From Papio anubis (taxonomy: Eukaryota > Chordata > Mammalia > Primates > Cercopithecidae): a stretch of 64,000 bases of DNA. Positions 1-12,288 of the stretch are shown one piece after another (the first letter of the stretch is position 1; each line of letters starts with the position of its first letter). Under the pieces are notes generated by a model, which was given only the letters and a program-made list of their open reading frames with translations, did not search any database and was not told the DNA's origin. The stretch covers positions 108,739,702-108,803,701 of the forward strand of contig NC_044981.1 of assembly GCF_008728515.1 (NCBI RefSeq). The letters are read 5' to 3'. The translations under genes were made by a program, and so were the position numbers.

Positions 1-2160
1 TCTATTTTACATAAACAATTTTGCTAAAAAAAAAAAAAAAAAAAAAAAAACCTTTCTGGAATATAGGAGCCTGGCTCCCTGATGCTAAGATCAAAATCAA
101 CACAGGCTGAGGAAAAGGTCTATCTAAGATAGAATCATATTTTCTTAAATGTATGTAGAGTTGATTAAATGAGAATTTTGAGAAAAAGAAATCAGTGTTA
201 AACTCAAGATATTACATCAAATTTGTAAATGTTAGAGGCCAGACTGTGTTAACAATAAGGAGACTCTATCAAGCTTATAATGGAGGCATTGGTAATACTC
301 ATACTAAGAAAAATACATTTTATACGAATTGAATATGAACTTTTGCTTCAGGGAATATTTCGTGAATTTAGTTTAGTTAATTACATAATAACTTACTAAA
401 ACGGATTTGAGACAGACTTCTTGATATTGTGTGAATTTGAATGCATAGAACACCTAGCCATGCTATAATGAATCCCCATCTACGATGGTACAGTTATTTG
501 TGGATAGGGTCAGCACTACTTTTATCAAACCCAAAGTGCATGATATGCCTCTATGATTCAATTTCAAGAATACTCTTTTTCCACCAATAAAATATCTCCT
601 ACTCTAAGAATAAAATGCCTAAATTTAGAATTTGTACATGCTCCTTTTATTGAGGATGTAGTTAACTCATTATAATTTAAAAGCTCTTGGAAAAGGCCAT
701 GCATTGCATTAGTATTTCTTGGCTTATATTTAAATTAGGTTATTAGATCCTCCAGAAGCAGATGTCAAAGTGTGTTCAGTAACAACAAAAATTAGGTGCT
801 GTAAAGAAAGGAAAGAGGCAGCATTGCAAGACTGAAGGCACTGGAAAACAAACTTTCTTCTCAGAATTGTCTTTTCTCAAAGTTTATATTATATTTGGAC
901 AGTAGGAGCATTGGTTCTCTGGTTCTACAGCTTAAATCTAATTACAGTTACTATAATTTATAAACAGTGGTCTTGGGTACAATAGTTTTTCTAAGCTTGT
1001 ATCCTTTTGATAAAATATGGACATTATTGACTCTCAGAGTAATGCAAGGATTACATAAAAGTTTCTCTCTAAAGCATCTGATGTACAAGAAGTCCTTGAT
1101 AACACCAGTTCCTTTTCTCTGATGTAAGATATGTAGAAATTATTATGCAAACACAAAGTCTTCAATTTCTTGAAGATCATGTCAGAGGCTGGATGTCTAA
1201 CCCAGACTGGGTTCAGTGATGGATTAAAAGCTGGCATTGAATCTATGAGGATTGATCTGAAGATCATTTTTTAGGCACCCTTCGGGGAGAAACTAAAAAT
1301 TAAACCCAAGTCAGAGAGTAAAGTCACATATCAGTTGGCAATGGCCTCAAAGAAGCAGAACCCAGAAAGATCACAGAATACTGTGGCAGAGTAAGAGTTT
1401 TTCTAACAGCAGGTAGGAGTCAGTGAAAGAGATATCCTGTGTCCTTCAGCAGAACAGTGAATTTCTGGAATTCTCTTTAGGGTACTCACAGACTCAGCTC
1501 TGGGTTGGTAAAGCAATATTAAGAACACCAAGCTAGCTGAGTTACATTCAATTAAATTATAATGTGAACTGGATTTGTTCTGGCAGGATCACTATCATTG
1601 AAGTCCAGTCCAGTAGAAATAAAATGGAAAGTACTCATGTCATCTTGCTTACAAGTTGTGCATCTTAAATTTTTCAAAAAAAAAAAAAAAGCAAAAATGT
1701 AAGAGGATCTAACACACTTCCACAGTTCATTGATGAGAATTTCAAATCTGGGAAAACATTACTGAGAGAGTCAGCTGGAGAGATGGTTGGCATTGTCTTT
1801 CACAGTGAAGGTGAGAGGTAGAAAGCAGTGTATTTTGAGACTCTCCCTCTTTGGTAAAGATTGATTTCTGGGAAAGTTAAAAAAAAATTAACAAACAAAA
1901 ACAACCTGACATAGACCTACTATATTCCCCAATGTTCAATATGTGCTGAGAAATACTGCCTGAATATAGCATCATCGCTCTACTTTGAAGTCCTCTGTTC
2001 ATGCAGTTAAAATTCATGGCTAACAAGATAAAACTAGTTAATGTATTTATTTTCAGTCTAATTGCTTCTGTACTTTTATTGGAAAACAGAGGAAGTTCTG
2101 ACTATGGATGAGAAGATATGATAAGCCTTGTGAAAATGCCTACAAAGATTCTAAGCCTGG
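1..2160. other. Unrecognised AT-rich sequence
   Basis: I recognise no gene and no repeat family here. The stretch has two adenine homopolymers (about 26-50 and 1676-1691) that could be tails of retrotransposed fragments, but no body is identifiable upstream of either. The longest open frame (77 codons, minus strand, 1034-1267) resembles nothing I know and is within chance expectation. Confidence 0.6.
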
Positions 2161-2164
2161 TGAG

Positions 2165-2550
2165 ATTGATTCATTTGCTTGTTCAACAAATATTTACAGA
2201 AAACCCACCATGTGCATGCCCCATGCCAGTCATTGGAGATACTGTAGGGAACCTCACTAACACATTCCTTCTCTTCATCAAGCTTAGGCTTTAATGGAGA
2301 CATGGAACACAGAGGGATAACATACAGTGAAAAGTGCTGCCTAGGAAATAAAATAATGAGATGATGCACAGTTGAAGAAAGTGATATAGGTGAGCAGGGA
2401 ACTTTGGATGGAGTGGGCAGGCAAAAGTCTCTTAAGAAGTGACATTTGACAAGAAAGATCCAGCAAACAAACAATGTTAGGAAAGAGGATAAAGGGCTAA
2501 AGAAACAAGTACAAGGGCTTCGAAAAGGGTCTGAAAAGCAGAAAAGACTG
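2165..2550 (-). repeat. L2 LINE 3' fragment
   Basis: Read on the minus strand this matches the degraded 3' end of L2. On the plus strand it opens with the reverse of the L2 tail ('caacaaatatttacag') and continues with the antisense pattern 'aagtgacatttgac', both usual in antisense L2 copies. It is heavily diverged, so the edges are approximate. Confidence 0.6.
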
Positions 2551-2639
2551 ATGTTATTTAACAGAAGTCAGTGAAAGGGAAACAGCACATGCAGGCCTTC
2601 ATAGGACATAATAAACTATTAGCAGAAAGTGAGTTGGGT

Positions 2640-3114
2640 CTGTTAAACAGTCCTTTTAAAAAGCTCACCCTGGCTCCTCAGAGGTGGATGACAGAGTTGC
2701 CGCAGATGCCATTGAGATCCACTTGTTCAAGACTGCAACACCTTCAGTCTCTGGTGGTTGGCTGTGGATGGCTTCAGCTGACTTGCTTTGGGAAGGGCTC
2801 TTGGTCAAAGGGAGCTGCCTAGCTCAAGGGCATGCCTCCCCCTTGGTGCACTGTGCATGCCTGACCAATTAACGTGGGGGTATAAAGGCCTCAAAAGTTT
2901 GCCCCAATATTGAATAACTTTAAAGGCCATCCAGGCAATGGAGCTCTCCTTTAGGATTCACTGAGCTCTGTTGCAACTGGATCACAATTTAACTTTTTCT
3001 TCTGCCCACCCCTGCTTCCCTCCTAGGTGTTGATTCAAAGACTGTTTCCCAATTAATTTCCTGTAGGCAAATCTCTGTCTCAGAATATGTTTTCAGGGTC
3101 TGACCAACGATGGT
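2640..3114 (+). mobile_element. ERVL-type LTR (probable 5' LTR)
   Basis: The segment ends in a layout typical of ERVL-class LTRs: a TATA-like 'ggtataaaggcctc' near 2879-2892, then a late tract resembling the 'caaatctctgtctcag' LTR end. Directly after it comes 'tggtacagaagg', which looks like a degraded tRNA-Leu-type primer-binding site. The 5' edge is not resolved. The short open frames across it (2571-2822, 2684-2872) are LTR sequence, not genes. Family (LTR16/LTR33-like) is a guess; the LTR call itself rests on the combined 3'-end signature. Confidence 0.6.
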
Positions 3115-3640
3115 TGGTACAGAAGGAGGTCCTGTGAGGCAGATTCTGAAGAGTATTTTGGAGCTGGGTCACTTGATAGTCAGCGGGTGAGGAGTACCCC
3201 TGGTTGTAGCATCTGGAGTGTTAAAACATACACAGGTAGGAGCTATAATAGAATAATGTCAGAAGAGGACATGCCAAAGGGACTAACTAGACTTATTCGG
3301 GGAAGGCAGTATAAGTAAGGATTCAGACACCAGATAGCTCTCACTGGGTTCTATTGGTGCATTAGACAATGACAAGGAAAGGCTAAAGATTATTAATCAC
3401 CAATTCAAGACAAAGTATGAAAAGTCAAAGGACCTCCTAGGAAGCATAGAAAGAAACTCTCATCTCCTGTAACCAGAGGGCAAAAAAAACCAGAAGGCTA
3501 CATCCAAGCCTTAAGTATAAGAGTGGCAGGGAAGGCAAGAAGAGTGAATTCTCAAACCCATCAAGGTTATTGCCCTGCTTGGGGAAAAAAAAAATGGTAC
3601 CTAAGACTTGGATTGGGATGCCAAATGATATAATTACCAT
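3115..3640 (+). mobile_element. ERVL-type internal (leader/gag side) remnant
   Basis: This follows the primer-binding-site-like sequence at 3115-3132 and is probably the degraded leader and early internal region of the same element. No open frame survives and no 3' LTR of the same copy is seen nearby. The right edge is set only by the start of the old L1 material. Confidence 0.4.
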
Positions 3641-4560
3641 TTCTTTTGTTCCTCATTTCTTCTACTAGATATTTTTCCATCTTGTACTATTTCTCTTCAG
3701 CCTAAAGAATTTTCTTTATTATTTGTTTCAGTGGGAATCTGTGACCAACACACTGTTTTAGGTTTTGTTCATCTATATACCTTTCAGTTCTCTTTTCTCT
3801 CCTCCGAATATTTTTACCAGATATCTATGTCTTGGGAGATGATATGCGCCCTCTCTCCACCAGAGGTTATTCCATTGTTTTCTGACTTGTATTGTTTCTG
3901 GTGAGAAGTCAGCTGTCAGTCTCTGTCTGTTTTTAAGATTCTTTATTTTTTCTTTTGGCAATTTGACAATTATATTTCTTTGTATAATCTTTGCATCATT
4001 CAGCTTTGTATTTTTTGGGCTTCTTGCAATTGAATTGTTTTAAGGCACATTTTAAAAATTTCAGCAGTTTTTTCCTTTCATGTTTTTATTCTCCACTCAT
4101 GTGATTTTAATTACTTACATGTTAGATTGCTTAATATTGTCCCCTAGGTTATGGAATTCAATTTTTTAAAATTTTTGGGGGAATATTTCCATTTGAATAC
4201 TTTCTATTGATTATTTCTAGTCAGATCCAATAATATTTTTAATTTCAGATGTTCTATTTTTCCATACTAGAATTTCCCGTTGTGTTTTCTTTATATTTTC
4301 TGTTTTTCTAACAAAATGGTCTATGTCTTCACTAATTATATCAGCCTTCTCTTAAAATTTTTTAACATCTTCCTAATAGTTTTTCTAAAGTCTTTGATAG
4401 TTTTTTATTACTGGGTCATCTATGAGATTATTTTTATTGATGGTTTTGATTCATATGATGTATCACAGCTTTTCTTGCATGCCTGTAACTTCTTATTATT
4501 ACAGATAAAGTATATTTTAAAATAAGCAGTGGAGAAGTAACTATAATATATACTTTATGT
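3640..4560 (-). mobile_element. Old L1 (L1M type), ORF1 remnant
   Basis: On the minus strand, 3773-3961 encodes 62 residues resembling the C-terminal ORF1p region of old L1 elements, with 'LTADFSPETIQVRKQWNN' as the recognisable block. The neighbouring T-rich DNA fits antisense old L1 ORF1 and 5'UTR. No long frame remains. The subfamily cannot be set by eye. Confidence 0.6.
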
Positions 4561-5085
4561 TTTGTTTATAGTAAGTTGTATTCTCTGTCTAGCAGTTGGG
4601 ATACCAAACTAATAATTCAAATTCCTCCTCCTCAGCTGGGACTGGGTCATAGCCTTAACTATACTGAATGTATATCCAATTGGACCAACTCCCAAACTTT
4701 GAGACATCCACTATCTTTCTGATCTTACCGATATTTAAGCTAGTTTGGTGTTTGGCTGTGGTTTCATGTATTTTTGGTTTACTTTTATATGCAACTCCTC
4801 TAGGGCTCTAAAATCTAAACACTGTATACTCATCGCCTGCTTTTGTGTGTAATTTCTCATCACCAAAAAGCACTTTATTTACAGCAGACCCACTCTTCTG
4901 TAGACCAGTATTCAAAGCAGATGTTGCTTCTTATGGGAAAGCTTTTATGGCTCTGTCTATATATTCAATAAACTTTCCTTTCTTTTACTGCTTTTTGTTG
5001 GCCTTGGAGACACATTAATTTTTGTTTTTCAGGTTATTCTAATTGGAACCATTGAAGAAAAGATCTTTCACACCATTCTACATCA
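4560..5085. other. Unrecognised sequence, possible old repeat end
   Basis: I see no gene. A polyadenylation-like 'caataaactttcc' lies near 4967-4979, which in this genome often marks the end of an old LTR, but no LTR body can be supported. Confidence 0.4.
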
Positions 5086-5089
5086 TAAT

Positions 5090-5320
5090 TAAAAGTAAAA
5101 CTTTTTAATTTTTATTTCACTCAACTATATAGGGTGTATATTTTAACATGCCAGTATATGTGAGTCTGCATCACATTTCACATAAGAGTATCCTATGATA
5201 TCTTATACCATAATGTGCTTAATCTTCTGGTTAAGCATAGACATTAAATATTGATGGCCATTAGGTTATTTCTAATTTATAATCATTTATACATAATCCA
5301 TGGGTCTTTCACAACCACTT
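5090..5320 (-). repeat. Probable old L1 3'UTR fragment
   Basis: The order of motifs ('accataatgtgctta', 'gatggccattagg', 'ttatttctaattt') resembles the common antisense L1M 3'UTR pattern. Divergence is high and the call is by eye only. Confidence 0.4.
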
Positions 5321-6445
5321 TTAAAATTTTCCCTAGGATACTGTAGGAAAGCAATAGGTTTTTGTCTATATCTCTCTTCAGTTTCCTTAGCAGTAGCTAG
5401 ACAATGTCATCATGTCATTGTTCCCGTCACTCCTCATAGCACAATACTCACTGGACTTCTAATATTGACCTGACTCTCCAATGCATCGCCCTCACTATTT
5501 ATGGCTGCTCTTCTCTAAAGTTGCCCAGAGACTACCAGTTCTCTTTTTATCCACATTGGCAGATTTTATAATTACCTTAAATTCATTTTGGAAGAACTGG
5601 GAAATCCAAAAAGATACATCATAGGGAAAAAGGTGCATCTCTGCTTTAAATAGGACTTCTCTCAGAGTCTTAAGAAAATAACCTATTTTCTAATGTGGTT
5701 TATCTTTCTTTCATATTGCCTCCTATTAAGTTTTCAGAAAAAAGGAGTGAGTTTCAAACCTATTCTTTATACCTAGTCCTATTCACAGGGAATCATATTA
5801 TTCTCATAATGATTTTTGTTGTTTTTATTGTTTGTAAATTTCCAAAGTCTAAGTCATTTGCTCTACAATATTGCCACAGGGAAATTTAAATAGGATGACC
5901 ACTGATGCTTCTTTATGTACCAACTGCAAAACTATGATAAAGTAGTAAAGAGATAGCTGCGTAGGAGGGTGGAGGAAAGGAAAAAGCATTAAAAGCCACA
6001 GCTTTAGAAGCCATAGTGCTGAGTCTGGTATGGGCAATGGGATATCACCAACCTGGCTGACCAGTCTGGAAGGTCTCACTTGATATGGACAAGGAGTACC
6101 AGAACCTAATATTGTAGTAAAGTAATGGCCATCTCTAATTTCCAACCCAGGGGTTTTATTAGATTCCAATGTTGGGTAGAGTCATTACTGAAAATTGATT
6201 AACCTTAGAGTTGCTTTCAAATCCCTGATGGGTGGGTCCTGGATCATGTATAATTGGAATTTTAAAAAATACATGCAGACATTGTATCTTGCTATTATTC
6301 ACTTTAGTTTTAGTGTTAGTTCTGAACTAAATGACCCAATTACATGTGTTCCTAAAGAAATGTGGAAAAGTATCCAAAAATAGAAATTACTGTCTTTCCT
6401 ACAACAGAAAATATAATATCCATAACATTAAATATGTTTTAGAAT
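5320..6445. other. Unrecognised sequence
   Basis: No gene or repeat family is recognised. The open frame 5849-6169 (minus, 106 codons) has no recognisable domain and low-complexity aliphatic stretches. It is probably chance. Confidence 0.5.
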
Positions 6446-6449
6446 TATT

Positions 6450-6700
6450 GGTCTAAAATAAAGGTTGTCAAACCATGACCCATGAGTCTAATCCAGCCTG
6501 CTGCCTATTATGTAAATAAGATTTTACTGGAACAAAACTGCATTCATTTGTTTGTGGTTGTTTGTAACAGTGTTTGTGCCACAACAGCAGCACAGAGCAG
6601 TTGTGACAGAGACTGAATTGTCCAGAAAGACTAAAATATCTACTACCCAGCCCTTTATACAAAATGTTAACAGATCCCTTGTCTACCACTGTGGTAAAAA
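6450..6700. repeat. hAT-Charlie-type nonautonomous DNA transposon (MITE)
   Basis: The sequence carries the pattern of a common mammalian hAT MITE: 'gtaaataagattttactgg' followed by a 'gttgtgacagagact' block and 'cagccctttatacaaaa', bounded by 'ggttgtcaaacc' on the left. The family name is left open. Terminal repeats are too decayed to define exact ends. Confidence 0.6.
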
Positions 6701-6854
6701 ATAAAAGAACTAAAATATACAACTTTTCAACAGATAATAAAAATGACAAATAACATATCAACATAAATGGAAATAAGTAAAGCAAATTATAATATTTTTG
6801 AATAACTGATAATGTAATTCTGATGATAATAACCTACTCCTTCTCTTTAGGGCA

Positions 6855-7916
6855 TGTATGAATCTGTTTTCACACTGCTATAAAGAACTACCTGAGACTG
6901 GGTAATTTATTAAGAAATTTAATTGACTCACGGTTCCACATGGCTGGGGAGGCCTCAGGACACCTACAATCATGACGGAAAGCAAAGGGGAAGCAAGACA
7001 TCACAGCAGGCTTGAATTTCTCCCCAGAAAATGAGTTTTTCTTTTCTACTGCATGAAGAGGCTGCAAATTTTCTAAACTTCTATGCTCTGCTTCCCTTTT
7101 AAACATAAGTTCCAATGTCAAATCATATCTTTGTGAACGCATATATGACTGTATGCTTTCAGAAAAAGCCAGCTAACCTCTTGAATGCTTTGCTGCTTAG
7201 AAATTTATTCTGCCAGATTCCTAAATCATCTCTTTCCAGTTCAAAGTTACAAAGAGCTCTAGAGTAGGGCACAATACCACCAGTCTCTTTGATAAAGCAT
7301 AACAGGAGTGATGCTTGCTCCAGTTGCCAATAAGTTCCTCATCTCCATCTGAGACCACCTCGGCCTAAACGTCATTGTCCATATCACTATCACCATTTTG
7401 GTCAAAACCATTCAACAAGTCTCTAGGAAGTTTCAAACTTTCCCACATCTTCCAGTCTTCTTCTGAGCCCTCCAAACTATTCCAACCTCTGTCTGTTACC
7501 CAGTTCCAAAGTTGATTCCACATTTTCAGGTATCTTTATAGCAGTGCTGCAAACTTGTGGTACCAGGCGTTTGGTAATTTATGAAGAGACACTGGGTAAT
7601 TTATAAAGAGAATGGATTTAATTGACTTATAGTTCCATATGGCTTGGGAGGCTTCAAGAAACTTACAATCATGGCAGAAGGCAAAGGGGAAGCAAATCAC
7701 ATGTTATGTGGCAGCAGGAGAGAGACAACGAGGCGGGAAATGCCAAACACTTTTAAACCATCAGATCCCGTTTGAACTCACTCACTATCACGAGAACAGT
7801 ATGCGGGGGGAGCTGCACCCATGGTCTAATCACCTGCTACCCGGTCTCTCCCTTAACACCTGGGGATTACAATTCGAGATGAGATTTGGGTGGGGACACA
7901 GAGCCGTACCATATCA
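6855..7916 (-). mobile_element. MST-type MaLR element, internally deleted
   Basis: Read on the minus strand this is a MaLR LTR retrotransposon: a 5' LTR (about 7565-7916), a primer-binding-site-like 'tggtaccacaag' just inside it, about 560 bp of internal sequence, then only the last ~149 bp of a 3' LTR (6855-7003). The perfect 5-bp direct repeat 'gggca' flanks it at 6850-6854 and 7917-7921, so the outer ends are those of the original insertion. The internal region joins the 3' LTR near 7001-7006, showing a deletion of most of the internal DNA and most of the 3' LTR. No coding frame survives. The open frames at 6888-7142 and 7639-8088 are fortuitous. Confidence 0.88.
7565..7916 (-). repeat. 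MST LTR (5' LTR of the element)
   Basis: It begins on the minus strand with 'TGATATGG' at 7916, the normal MaLR LTR start, and runs through the familiar 'cccacccaaatctcatctcg' region. It ends by the primer-binding-site-like sequence near 7549-7565. It is nearly full length for MST LTRs. Confidence 0.85.
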
Positions 7917-7921
7917 GGGCA

Positions 7922-9225
7922 GGGGGCAATCAGAAAAACTAAAAGCGATACCACACGGTAGATCTTGTCTTTGTTTGTCTTTTGGCGTTCTGTGCTCTGC
8001 GTTTCCATCTGTGTTATATTTTTTAAATCCCATAATGCTTAGCTTCATATGTGATATTCTAGTATTAGTGCATATATGCTCATGGTAGAGAGTGTTCTGT
8101 CTATATTTTTTTTCAAATTTAAGTCTCTAAATAAAAGCTTTTTTGACTTGGATACATGGCTGTCTCTTTTTCAATCGATTTTCTGTACCTGTGCTCAGGA
8201 GCCATTCTGGGACATAGAAAAATGGCATCCCCACAGCAATCATTCCTGTGGGCTTTCCTTTCAAGTGTGATGTGCTTTGCCCAAGAACACACTTATAATA
8301 CACAGAGAGGGATTGGCTTAATGTTAAGCAAGGAAAATAACATTCGGAATAAAGCATTATCTGAAATACTCCACTAAAAATAGTCGATAGTAAAAACTAT
8401 CCGCTATATAAAATAAAACAGTAAAAACTTACATTTTGTTTGTCACATAGGTTTTTTTGTATGTTTGTTTGTTTTGTTTTGTTTTGTTTTTTCTTTCTTT
8501 AATGCAAGTGCTCACACTACAAAGGATCAGGCTGTACTTCGAATTCGCCTGGCAGAAACAAGAACTTGCTCTTTCATCCTTTTCACATTTTCTTCATAAA
8601 CACTTTATTTTTTTGCCAACAAAGTTAATATTTCTACACAATTTTAGAAGCCAATGTTGTCAATTAAACTGTTATTAAAATAAAGCAAAAGCTGGTAAGA
8701 TAAGTTTTAATACCAACGTCCTAATCAAAATTATATGCCAAATATAATTATCAAAGTATATCACAATATAACTTCAAAATCAAAGTATAAATTAACCTAT
8801 CATAATTTACTATGTTATGTACTAGGTTTGGGATAGTGTGCATAATGAAGAGGCTCTGGCTAGAGGCCCCTGGAATGAGAGCATCTTCTACTTGGAAAAG
8901 AGATATTTGGATTACTTTTACCAGTTTTATAAAGGAAAAAAAAAGCTCTGAACTTAGATTGTGTGAGATGAAAGTTTTATTATCCAAACTCACCAGTAAA
9001 TTTAAATAGTAACTATTATTTTTTACTTTGAGGTTAATAAATTCAATTATACACATGTATTTAGCAACTACTTTGCCCAAAATTCTGTTTTAATTGTTGT
9101 GAAAGAAAAAATGAGACAAATTACTTATGCCTACACTATTTAAAAGTAAAGAAAATAATATTTGTTATAACTATGTAAAACGGTTACTTCTTTTAATATT
9201 CAAGAAGCATTTAACAAATTAGTTT
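7922..9225. other. Unrecognised AT-rich sequence
   Basis: No gene or repeat family is recognised. A T-rich 'gttttgttttgttttg' simple stretch lies near 8466-8490. Overlapping short open frames at 8076-8377 on both strands are not consistent with an exon. Confidence 0.5.
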
Positions 9226-9230
9226 TTAGA

Positions 9231-9500
9231 CCAGACGTGGTGACTCATGTCTGTAATCTCAGCACTCTGGGAGGCTAAAATAAGAGAATCACTTGAGCGC
9301 AGGAGTTTGAGACCAGCCTAGGTAACATAGTGAGACTTCATCTCTAAAATAAGTGAACAAAATTAGCCAGGTGTGGCGGTGTGCACTTATTGTACCAGCT
9401 ACTTGGGAGGCTTAGGCAGGAGGATCACTAGAGCCCAACACTACATTCCAGCTCGGTGACAGAGCTGAGATGTCACCTCTAAAACAGAACAAAAAAGGTT
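9231..9500 (+). repeat. Old Alu (AluJ-like), diverged
   Basis: It has the left-monomer start 'ccagacgtggtgactca', the second-monomer 'ccaggtgtggcggtgtg', and an A-rich end. The middle of the right monomer is missing ('gagcccaacactacattcc' joins normally separated parts). High divergence suggests an AluJ-age copy. Confidence 0.85.
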
Positions 9501-9739
9501 TTTTTAAATCTTAAACATGCTGATATTTTTAAAAAGACAAATGGTATGAAAACAAAATTTAAAGGCAGTATATTGTTTAGTAATATACAAAATTATTTTC
9601 ACTAACAATATAAATTTAATTGTGACATAAATTTTCTGCTATAAAATTAGAATATGTTAAAGAAGATAATTCACAGTGCTTACATGAATGGAGGGGAAAG
9701 GCCTCTCCTAATCACATACAGACATCAAAAAATAAAACA

Positions 9740-10600
9740 TTATAGATAACATATTTGACAATATGTTGTGATAGCCTGAAATATTTGTAGATAGAAATTT
9801 CTCTTTTAGGAAAAATCTAAATTTATAGGAATATATCTTAAATAAATCAGAGATGTGGCCCAAGAATTAACTTTTTTCATTACAGTATTAAATTAAACAA
9901 CAAATATAATGACCAGATGTGGTGTCTCATACCTGTAATCTCAGCACTTTGGGAGGCTGATGTGGGCAGATTACTTGAGGCCAGGAGTTTGAGAACAGCC
10001 TGGGCAACATGACAAAATCCTGTCTCTACTAAAAATACAAAAAAGAAAAAAGGAAAAAAAAATAGCCAGTATGTTGGCGCATACCTGTAATCCCAGCTAC
10101 TCGGGAGGCTGAGGCATGAGAATTGCTTGAACCTGGGTGATAGACATTGCAGTGAGCTGAGATCATACTACTGCACTCCAGCCTGGATAACAGAGAGAGA
10201 CTCTGTCTCAAAAAAAGAAAAAAAAAAAAGAGACCAAATATAAGAAACAACTTAACTGTTTAGCAATAAGTAAAATGTTAAATGTATTAAGTAAATATGA
10301 AAAATGGAATACTCTGCATATTAAAATGCATGATTTTAATGATATAAAAAGCTTTTTAATGATATGCAAAAATCTTTATATGCTCTAAATTATATCATGA
10401 AAATTGAAGGGGCATGTTAATAATCATATATAGGAGAAGATATTATAGAATATTTCATTTTCTTCCATGTACCACCAGATATTATATGAAATTTCTGTGA
10501 TTTTATATGTATAACATATAATCAGAATAAAGGCACCATTTTACTAAAATGAAACTTACAACCATAAGAATAAAACTGGATATACCTAGAACTTATTTCA
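9740..10600 (+). repeat. Possible old LINE 3' region, split by an Alu
   Basis: Flanking the Alu at 9911-10229 are segments such as 'aatggaatactctgcat' and 'gatatgcaaaaatctttat' that resemble the conserved 'ggaatactatgcag' region of L1M-type 3' ends. The match is weak and the extent uncertain. Confidence 0.35.
9911..10229 (+). repeat. Alu (AluS/J-like)
   Basis: This is a full dimeric Alu from 'gaccagatgtggtgtctc' to an A-rich tail. The middle A-rich linker is expanded to about 25 bp ('aaaaaagaaaaaaggaaaa' type) after 'ctctactaaaaatac'. Confidence 0.92.
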
Positions 10601-10839
10601 TTTCACAGCAGTCTCTGATAAATCATCAAATCAAGGAAGATGTATTATGCTGTGATGAAAGATGAAGGAAACTGGCCCATCTCTAGAATGTGTAATGGAA
10701 AGAGGTACAATACAACTTTGTCCTTGAGCGGGGTTGTGACAGCAACATGGATACATAAAAAGGGTTGTGAAAAATCTTCATTTGGATCCGAAGAGCAGAC
10801 AGGGTGGAATGTAGCCTATGTGCAGGGAGATAATTAGTA

Positions 10840-11640
10840 TCTATTATATTAGGGGATGGTTGTGTAACCAGAGACAGGCATGGAAAAGGAGGCAGAGATT
10901 GCATGTTGGAAAGTTTTGAATGTTAGACCAAGGAATACGAGAAACCTTTTTTATGGAATGTACAGAATGAAGAACTATTGAAAGAAGCAGCAGTAACATG
11001 GCTCTGGATCTTTCCCCATTATCGTATCTCAGAGTTAAATTCAGCACAGCTAAATGAGAGCTCGTGACTTAAGGGTTATTTTGGATTTGTTTTTATTTTA
11101 TTTTATTGATGCATAATAAACGTACGTAGTTTGGGGATATATGTGATAATTTAATCCATTCATGTAATTTGTAAAGATCAAATCAATGTACTTGGGATAT
11201 AATCATCTTAAATATTTGTCTTTTCTTTATCCTGGCAACATTCAAATTATTGTCTTCTAACTATTTTGAAATGTACACTAGATTATTGGAAACTATAGTC
11301 ATCCTACTGATCTATCTAACACTAGGTCATATTTTTTCTATTAAATCATATATTTGTGCCAATGAATCTGCTCATCCCTGCTCTTCCCACTATTGACTAA
11401 AGTTTTGCTGATACCAACTGGATAGGAAAGATAGGGATGGGTTTAAATAAGAACATTTCAGAGGGGAATTATCTTGTACGTTGCCATTGGATATGAGAGA
11501 TGAATAGGATGAGAATTCCCTAGTGTCTAGTTTGATTAGCCCAATACAATCAATTTATTAAGATAGGTAACACTGAGGGGAAGTGCGGGTGGGCAGAGTG
11601 TAAGGGGATAAGTTAATATTTTTATATAAAATATTCCTGG
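10840..11640 (-). repeat. L2 LINE fragment, interrupted by L1 3'UTR
   Basis: The blocks 'ttggaaagttttgaatg' (left) and 'ttggatatgagagatgaa' (right) fit successive parts of antisense L2. They are separated by the L1 3'UTR at 11080-11395. This would be one L2 split by a later L1 insertion. Divergence is high, so the call is tentative. Confidence 0.45.
11080..11395 (-). repeat. L1 (L1MA/L1MB-like) 3'UTR, 5'-truncated
   Basis: On the plus strand it reads as the antisense of an intermediate-age L1 3'UTR: 'ttattgatgcataata', 'gatcaaatcaatgta', 'aaatgtacactagatta', 'aactatagtcatcctac'. The 5' end of the element is absent, as usual for truncated L1 insertions. Confidence 0.75.
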
Positions 11641-11674
11641 CAATAAAACACCATGCTAACAAGAATGGTAAATA

Positions 11675-11755
11675 TACATATATGTGTGTGCGTGTGTGTG
11701 TACCTGCACGTGCATGTGTGTATATACACACACATACATATACATGTATGCACTA
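11675..11755. repeat. (TG)n/(TA)n microsatellite
   Basis: Imperfect alternating purine-pyrimidine sequence ('tgtgtgtgcgtgtgtgtg' followed by 'tatacacacacata'). It could adopt Z-DNA or a short hairpin. Confidence 0.8.
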
Positions 11756-11759
11756 GAGA

Positions 11760-12270
11760 TGGCATGGAATTGTACAAAATGGGAATGAGTACATGGAAAG
11801 ATAAATGAGATGAGTAAAAAGGGAATGAAAGGAATTTTAAAATTTAAAAGGCATGAAAGTGATCCCAACATTTTGAGACTTCCTATCTGTAATAGTGCCA
11901 TTAAGAAATGGACAAGAAAGAGCAGAGCCCGCTAATAATGATCCAAGTTCTTTACTTTGAAAAGTAAAGCACAATTTTAGAAGAAATGAGATTTTCAATT
12001 ATGGTATAGGTTTGGATTTTCCCTTCATTAAGTATTTTCTACTTTCTTCTTAGTGATCTATTAATGTTTTCAGATAATGAGTCAGAAAATAAATATAACC
12101 AAAATCCAAGTAAAAATATGAGCTTAAATTAGTAAATCAGGAGAAGAACAAATACCTCATAATACAGTTAGACTTATTTCTGCAAAGTATTATAATAATA
12201 ATAATTTAAAATCAAGCCGCAGTTAAAGTATGACAGGGAAGCCCATTATTTGCTTATTTCGTGATAGTTA
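11760..12270. other. Unrecognised sequence
   Basis: Nothing identifiable is seen before the AluY target duplication. Confidence 0.5.
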
Positions 12271-12288
12271 CAATTCATTTATACATTT

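Noticed and set aside
2571..2872. Two overlapping small open frames
   Set aside because: They lie in the ERVL-type LTR and show no domain or coding signature.
7639..8088. 149-codon plus-strand open frame
   Set aside because: Most of it is the antisense strand of the MST LTR; no protein is known from that strand.
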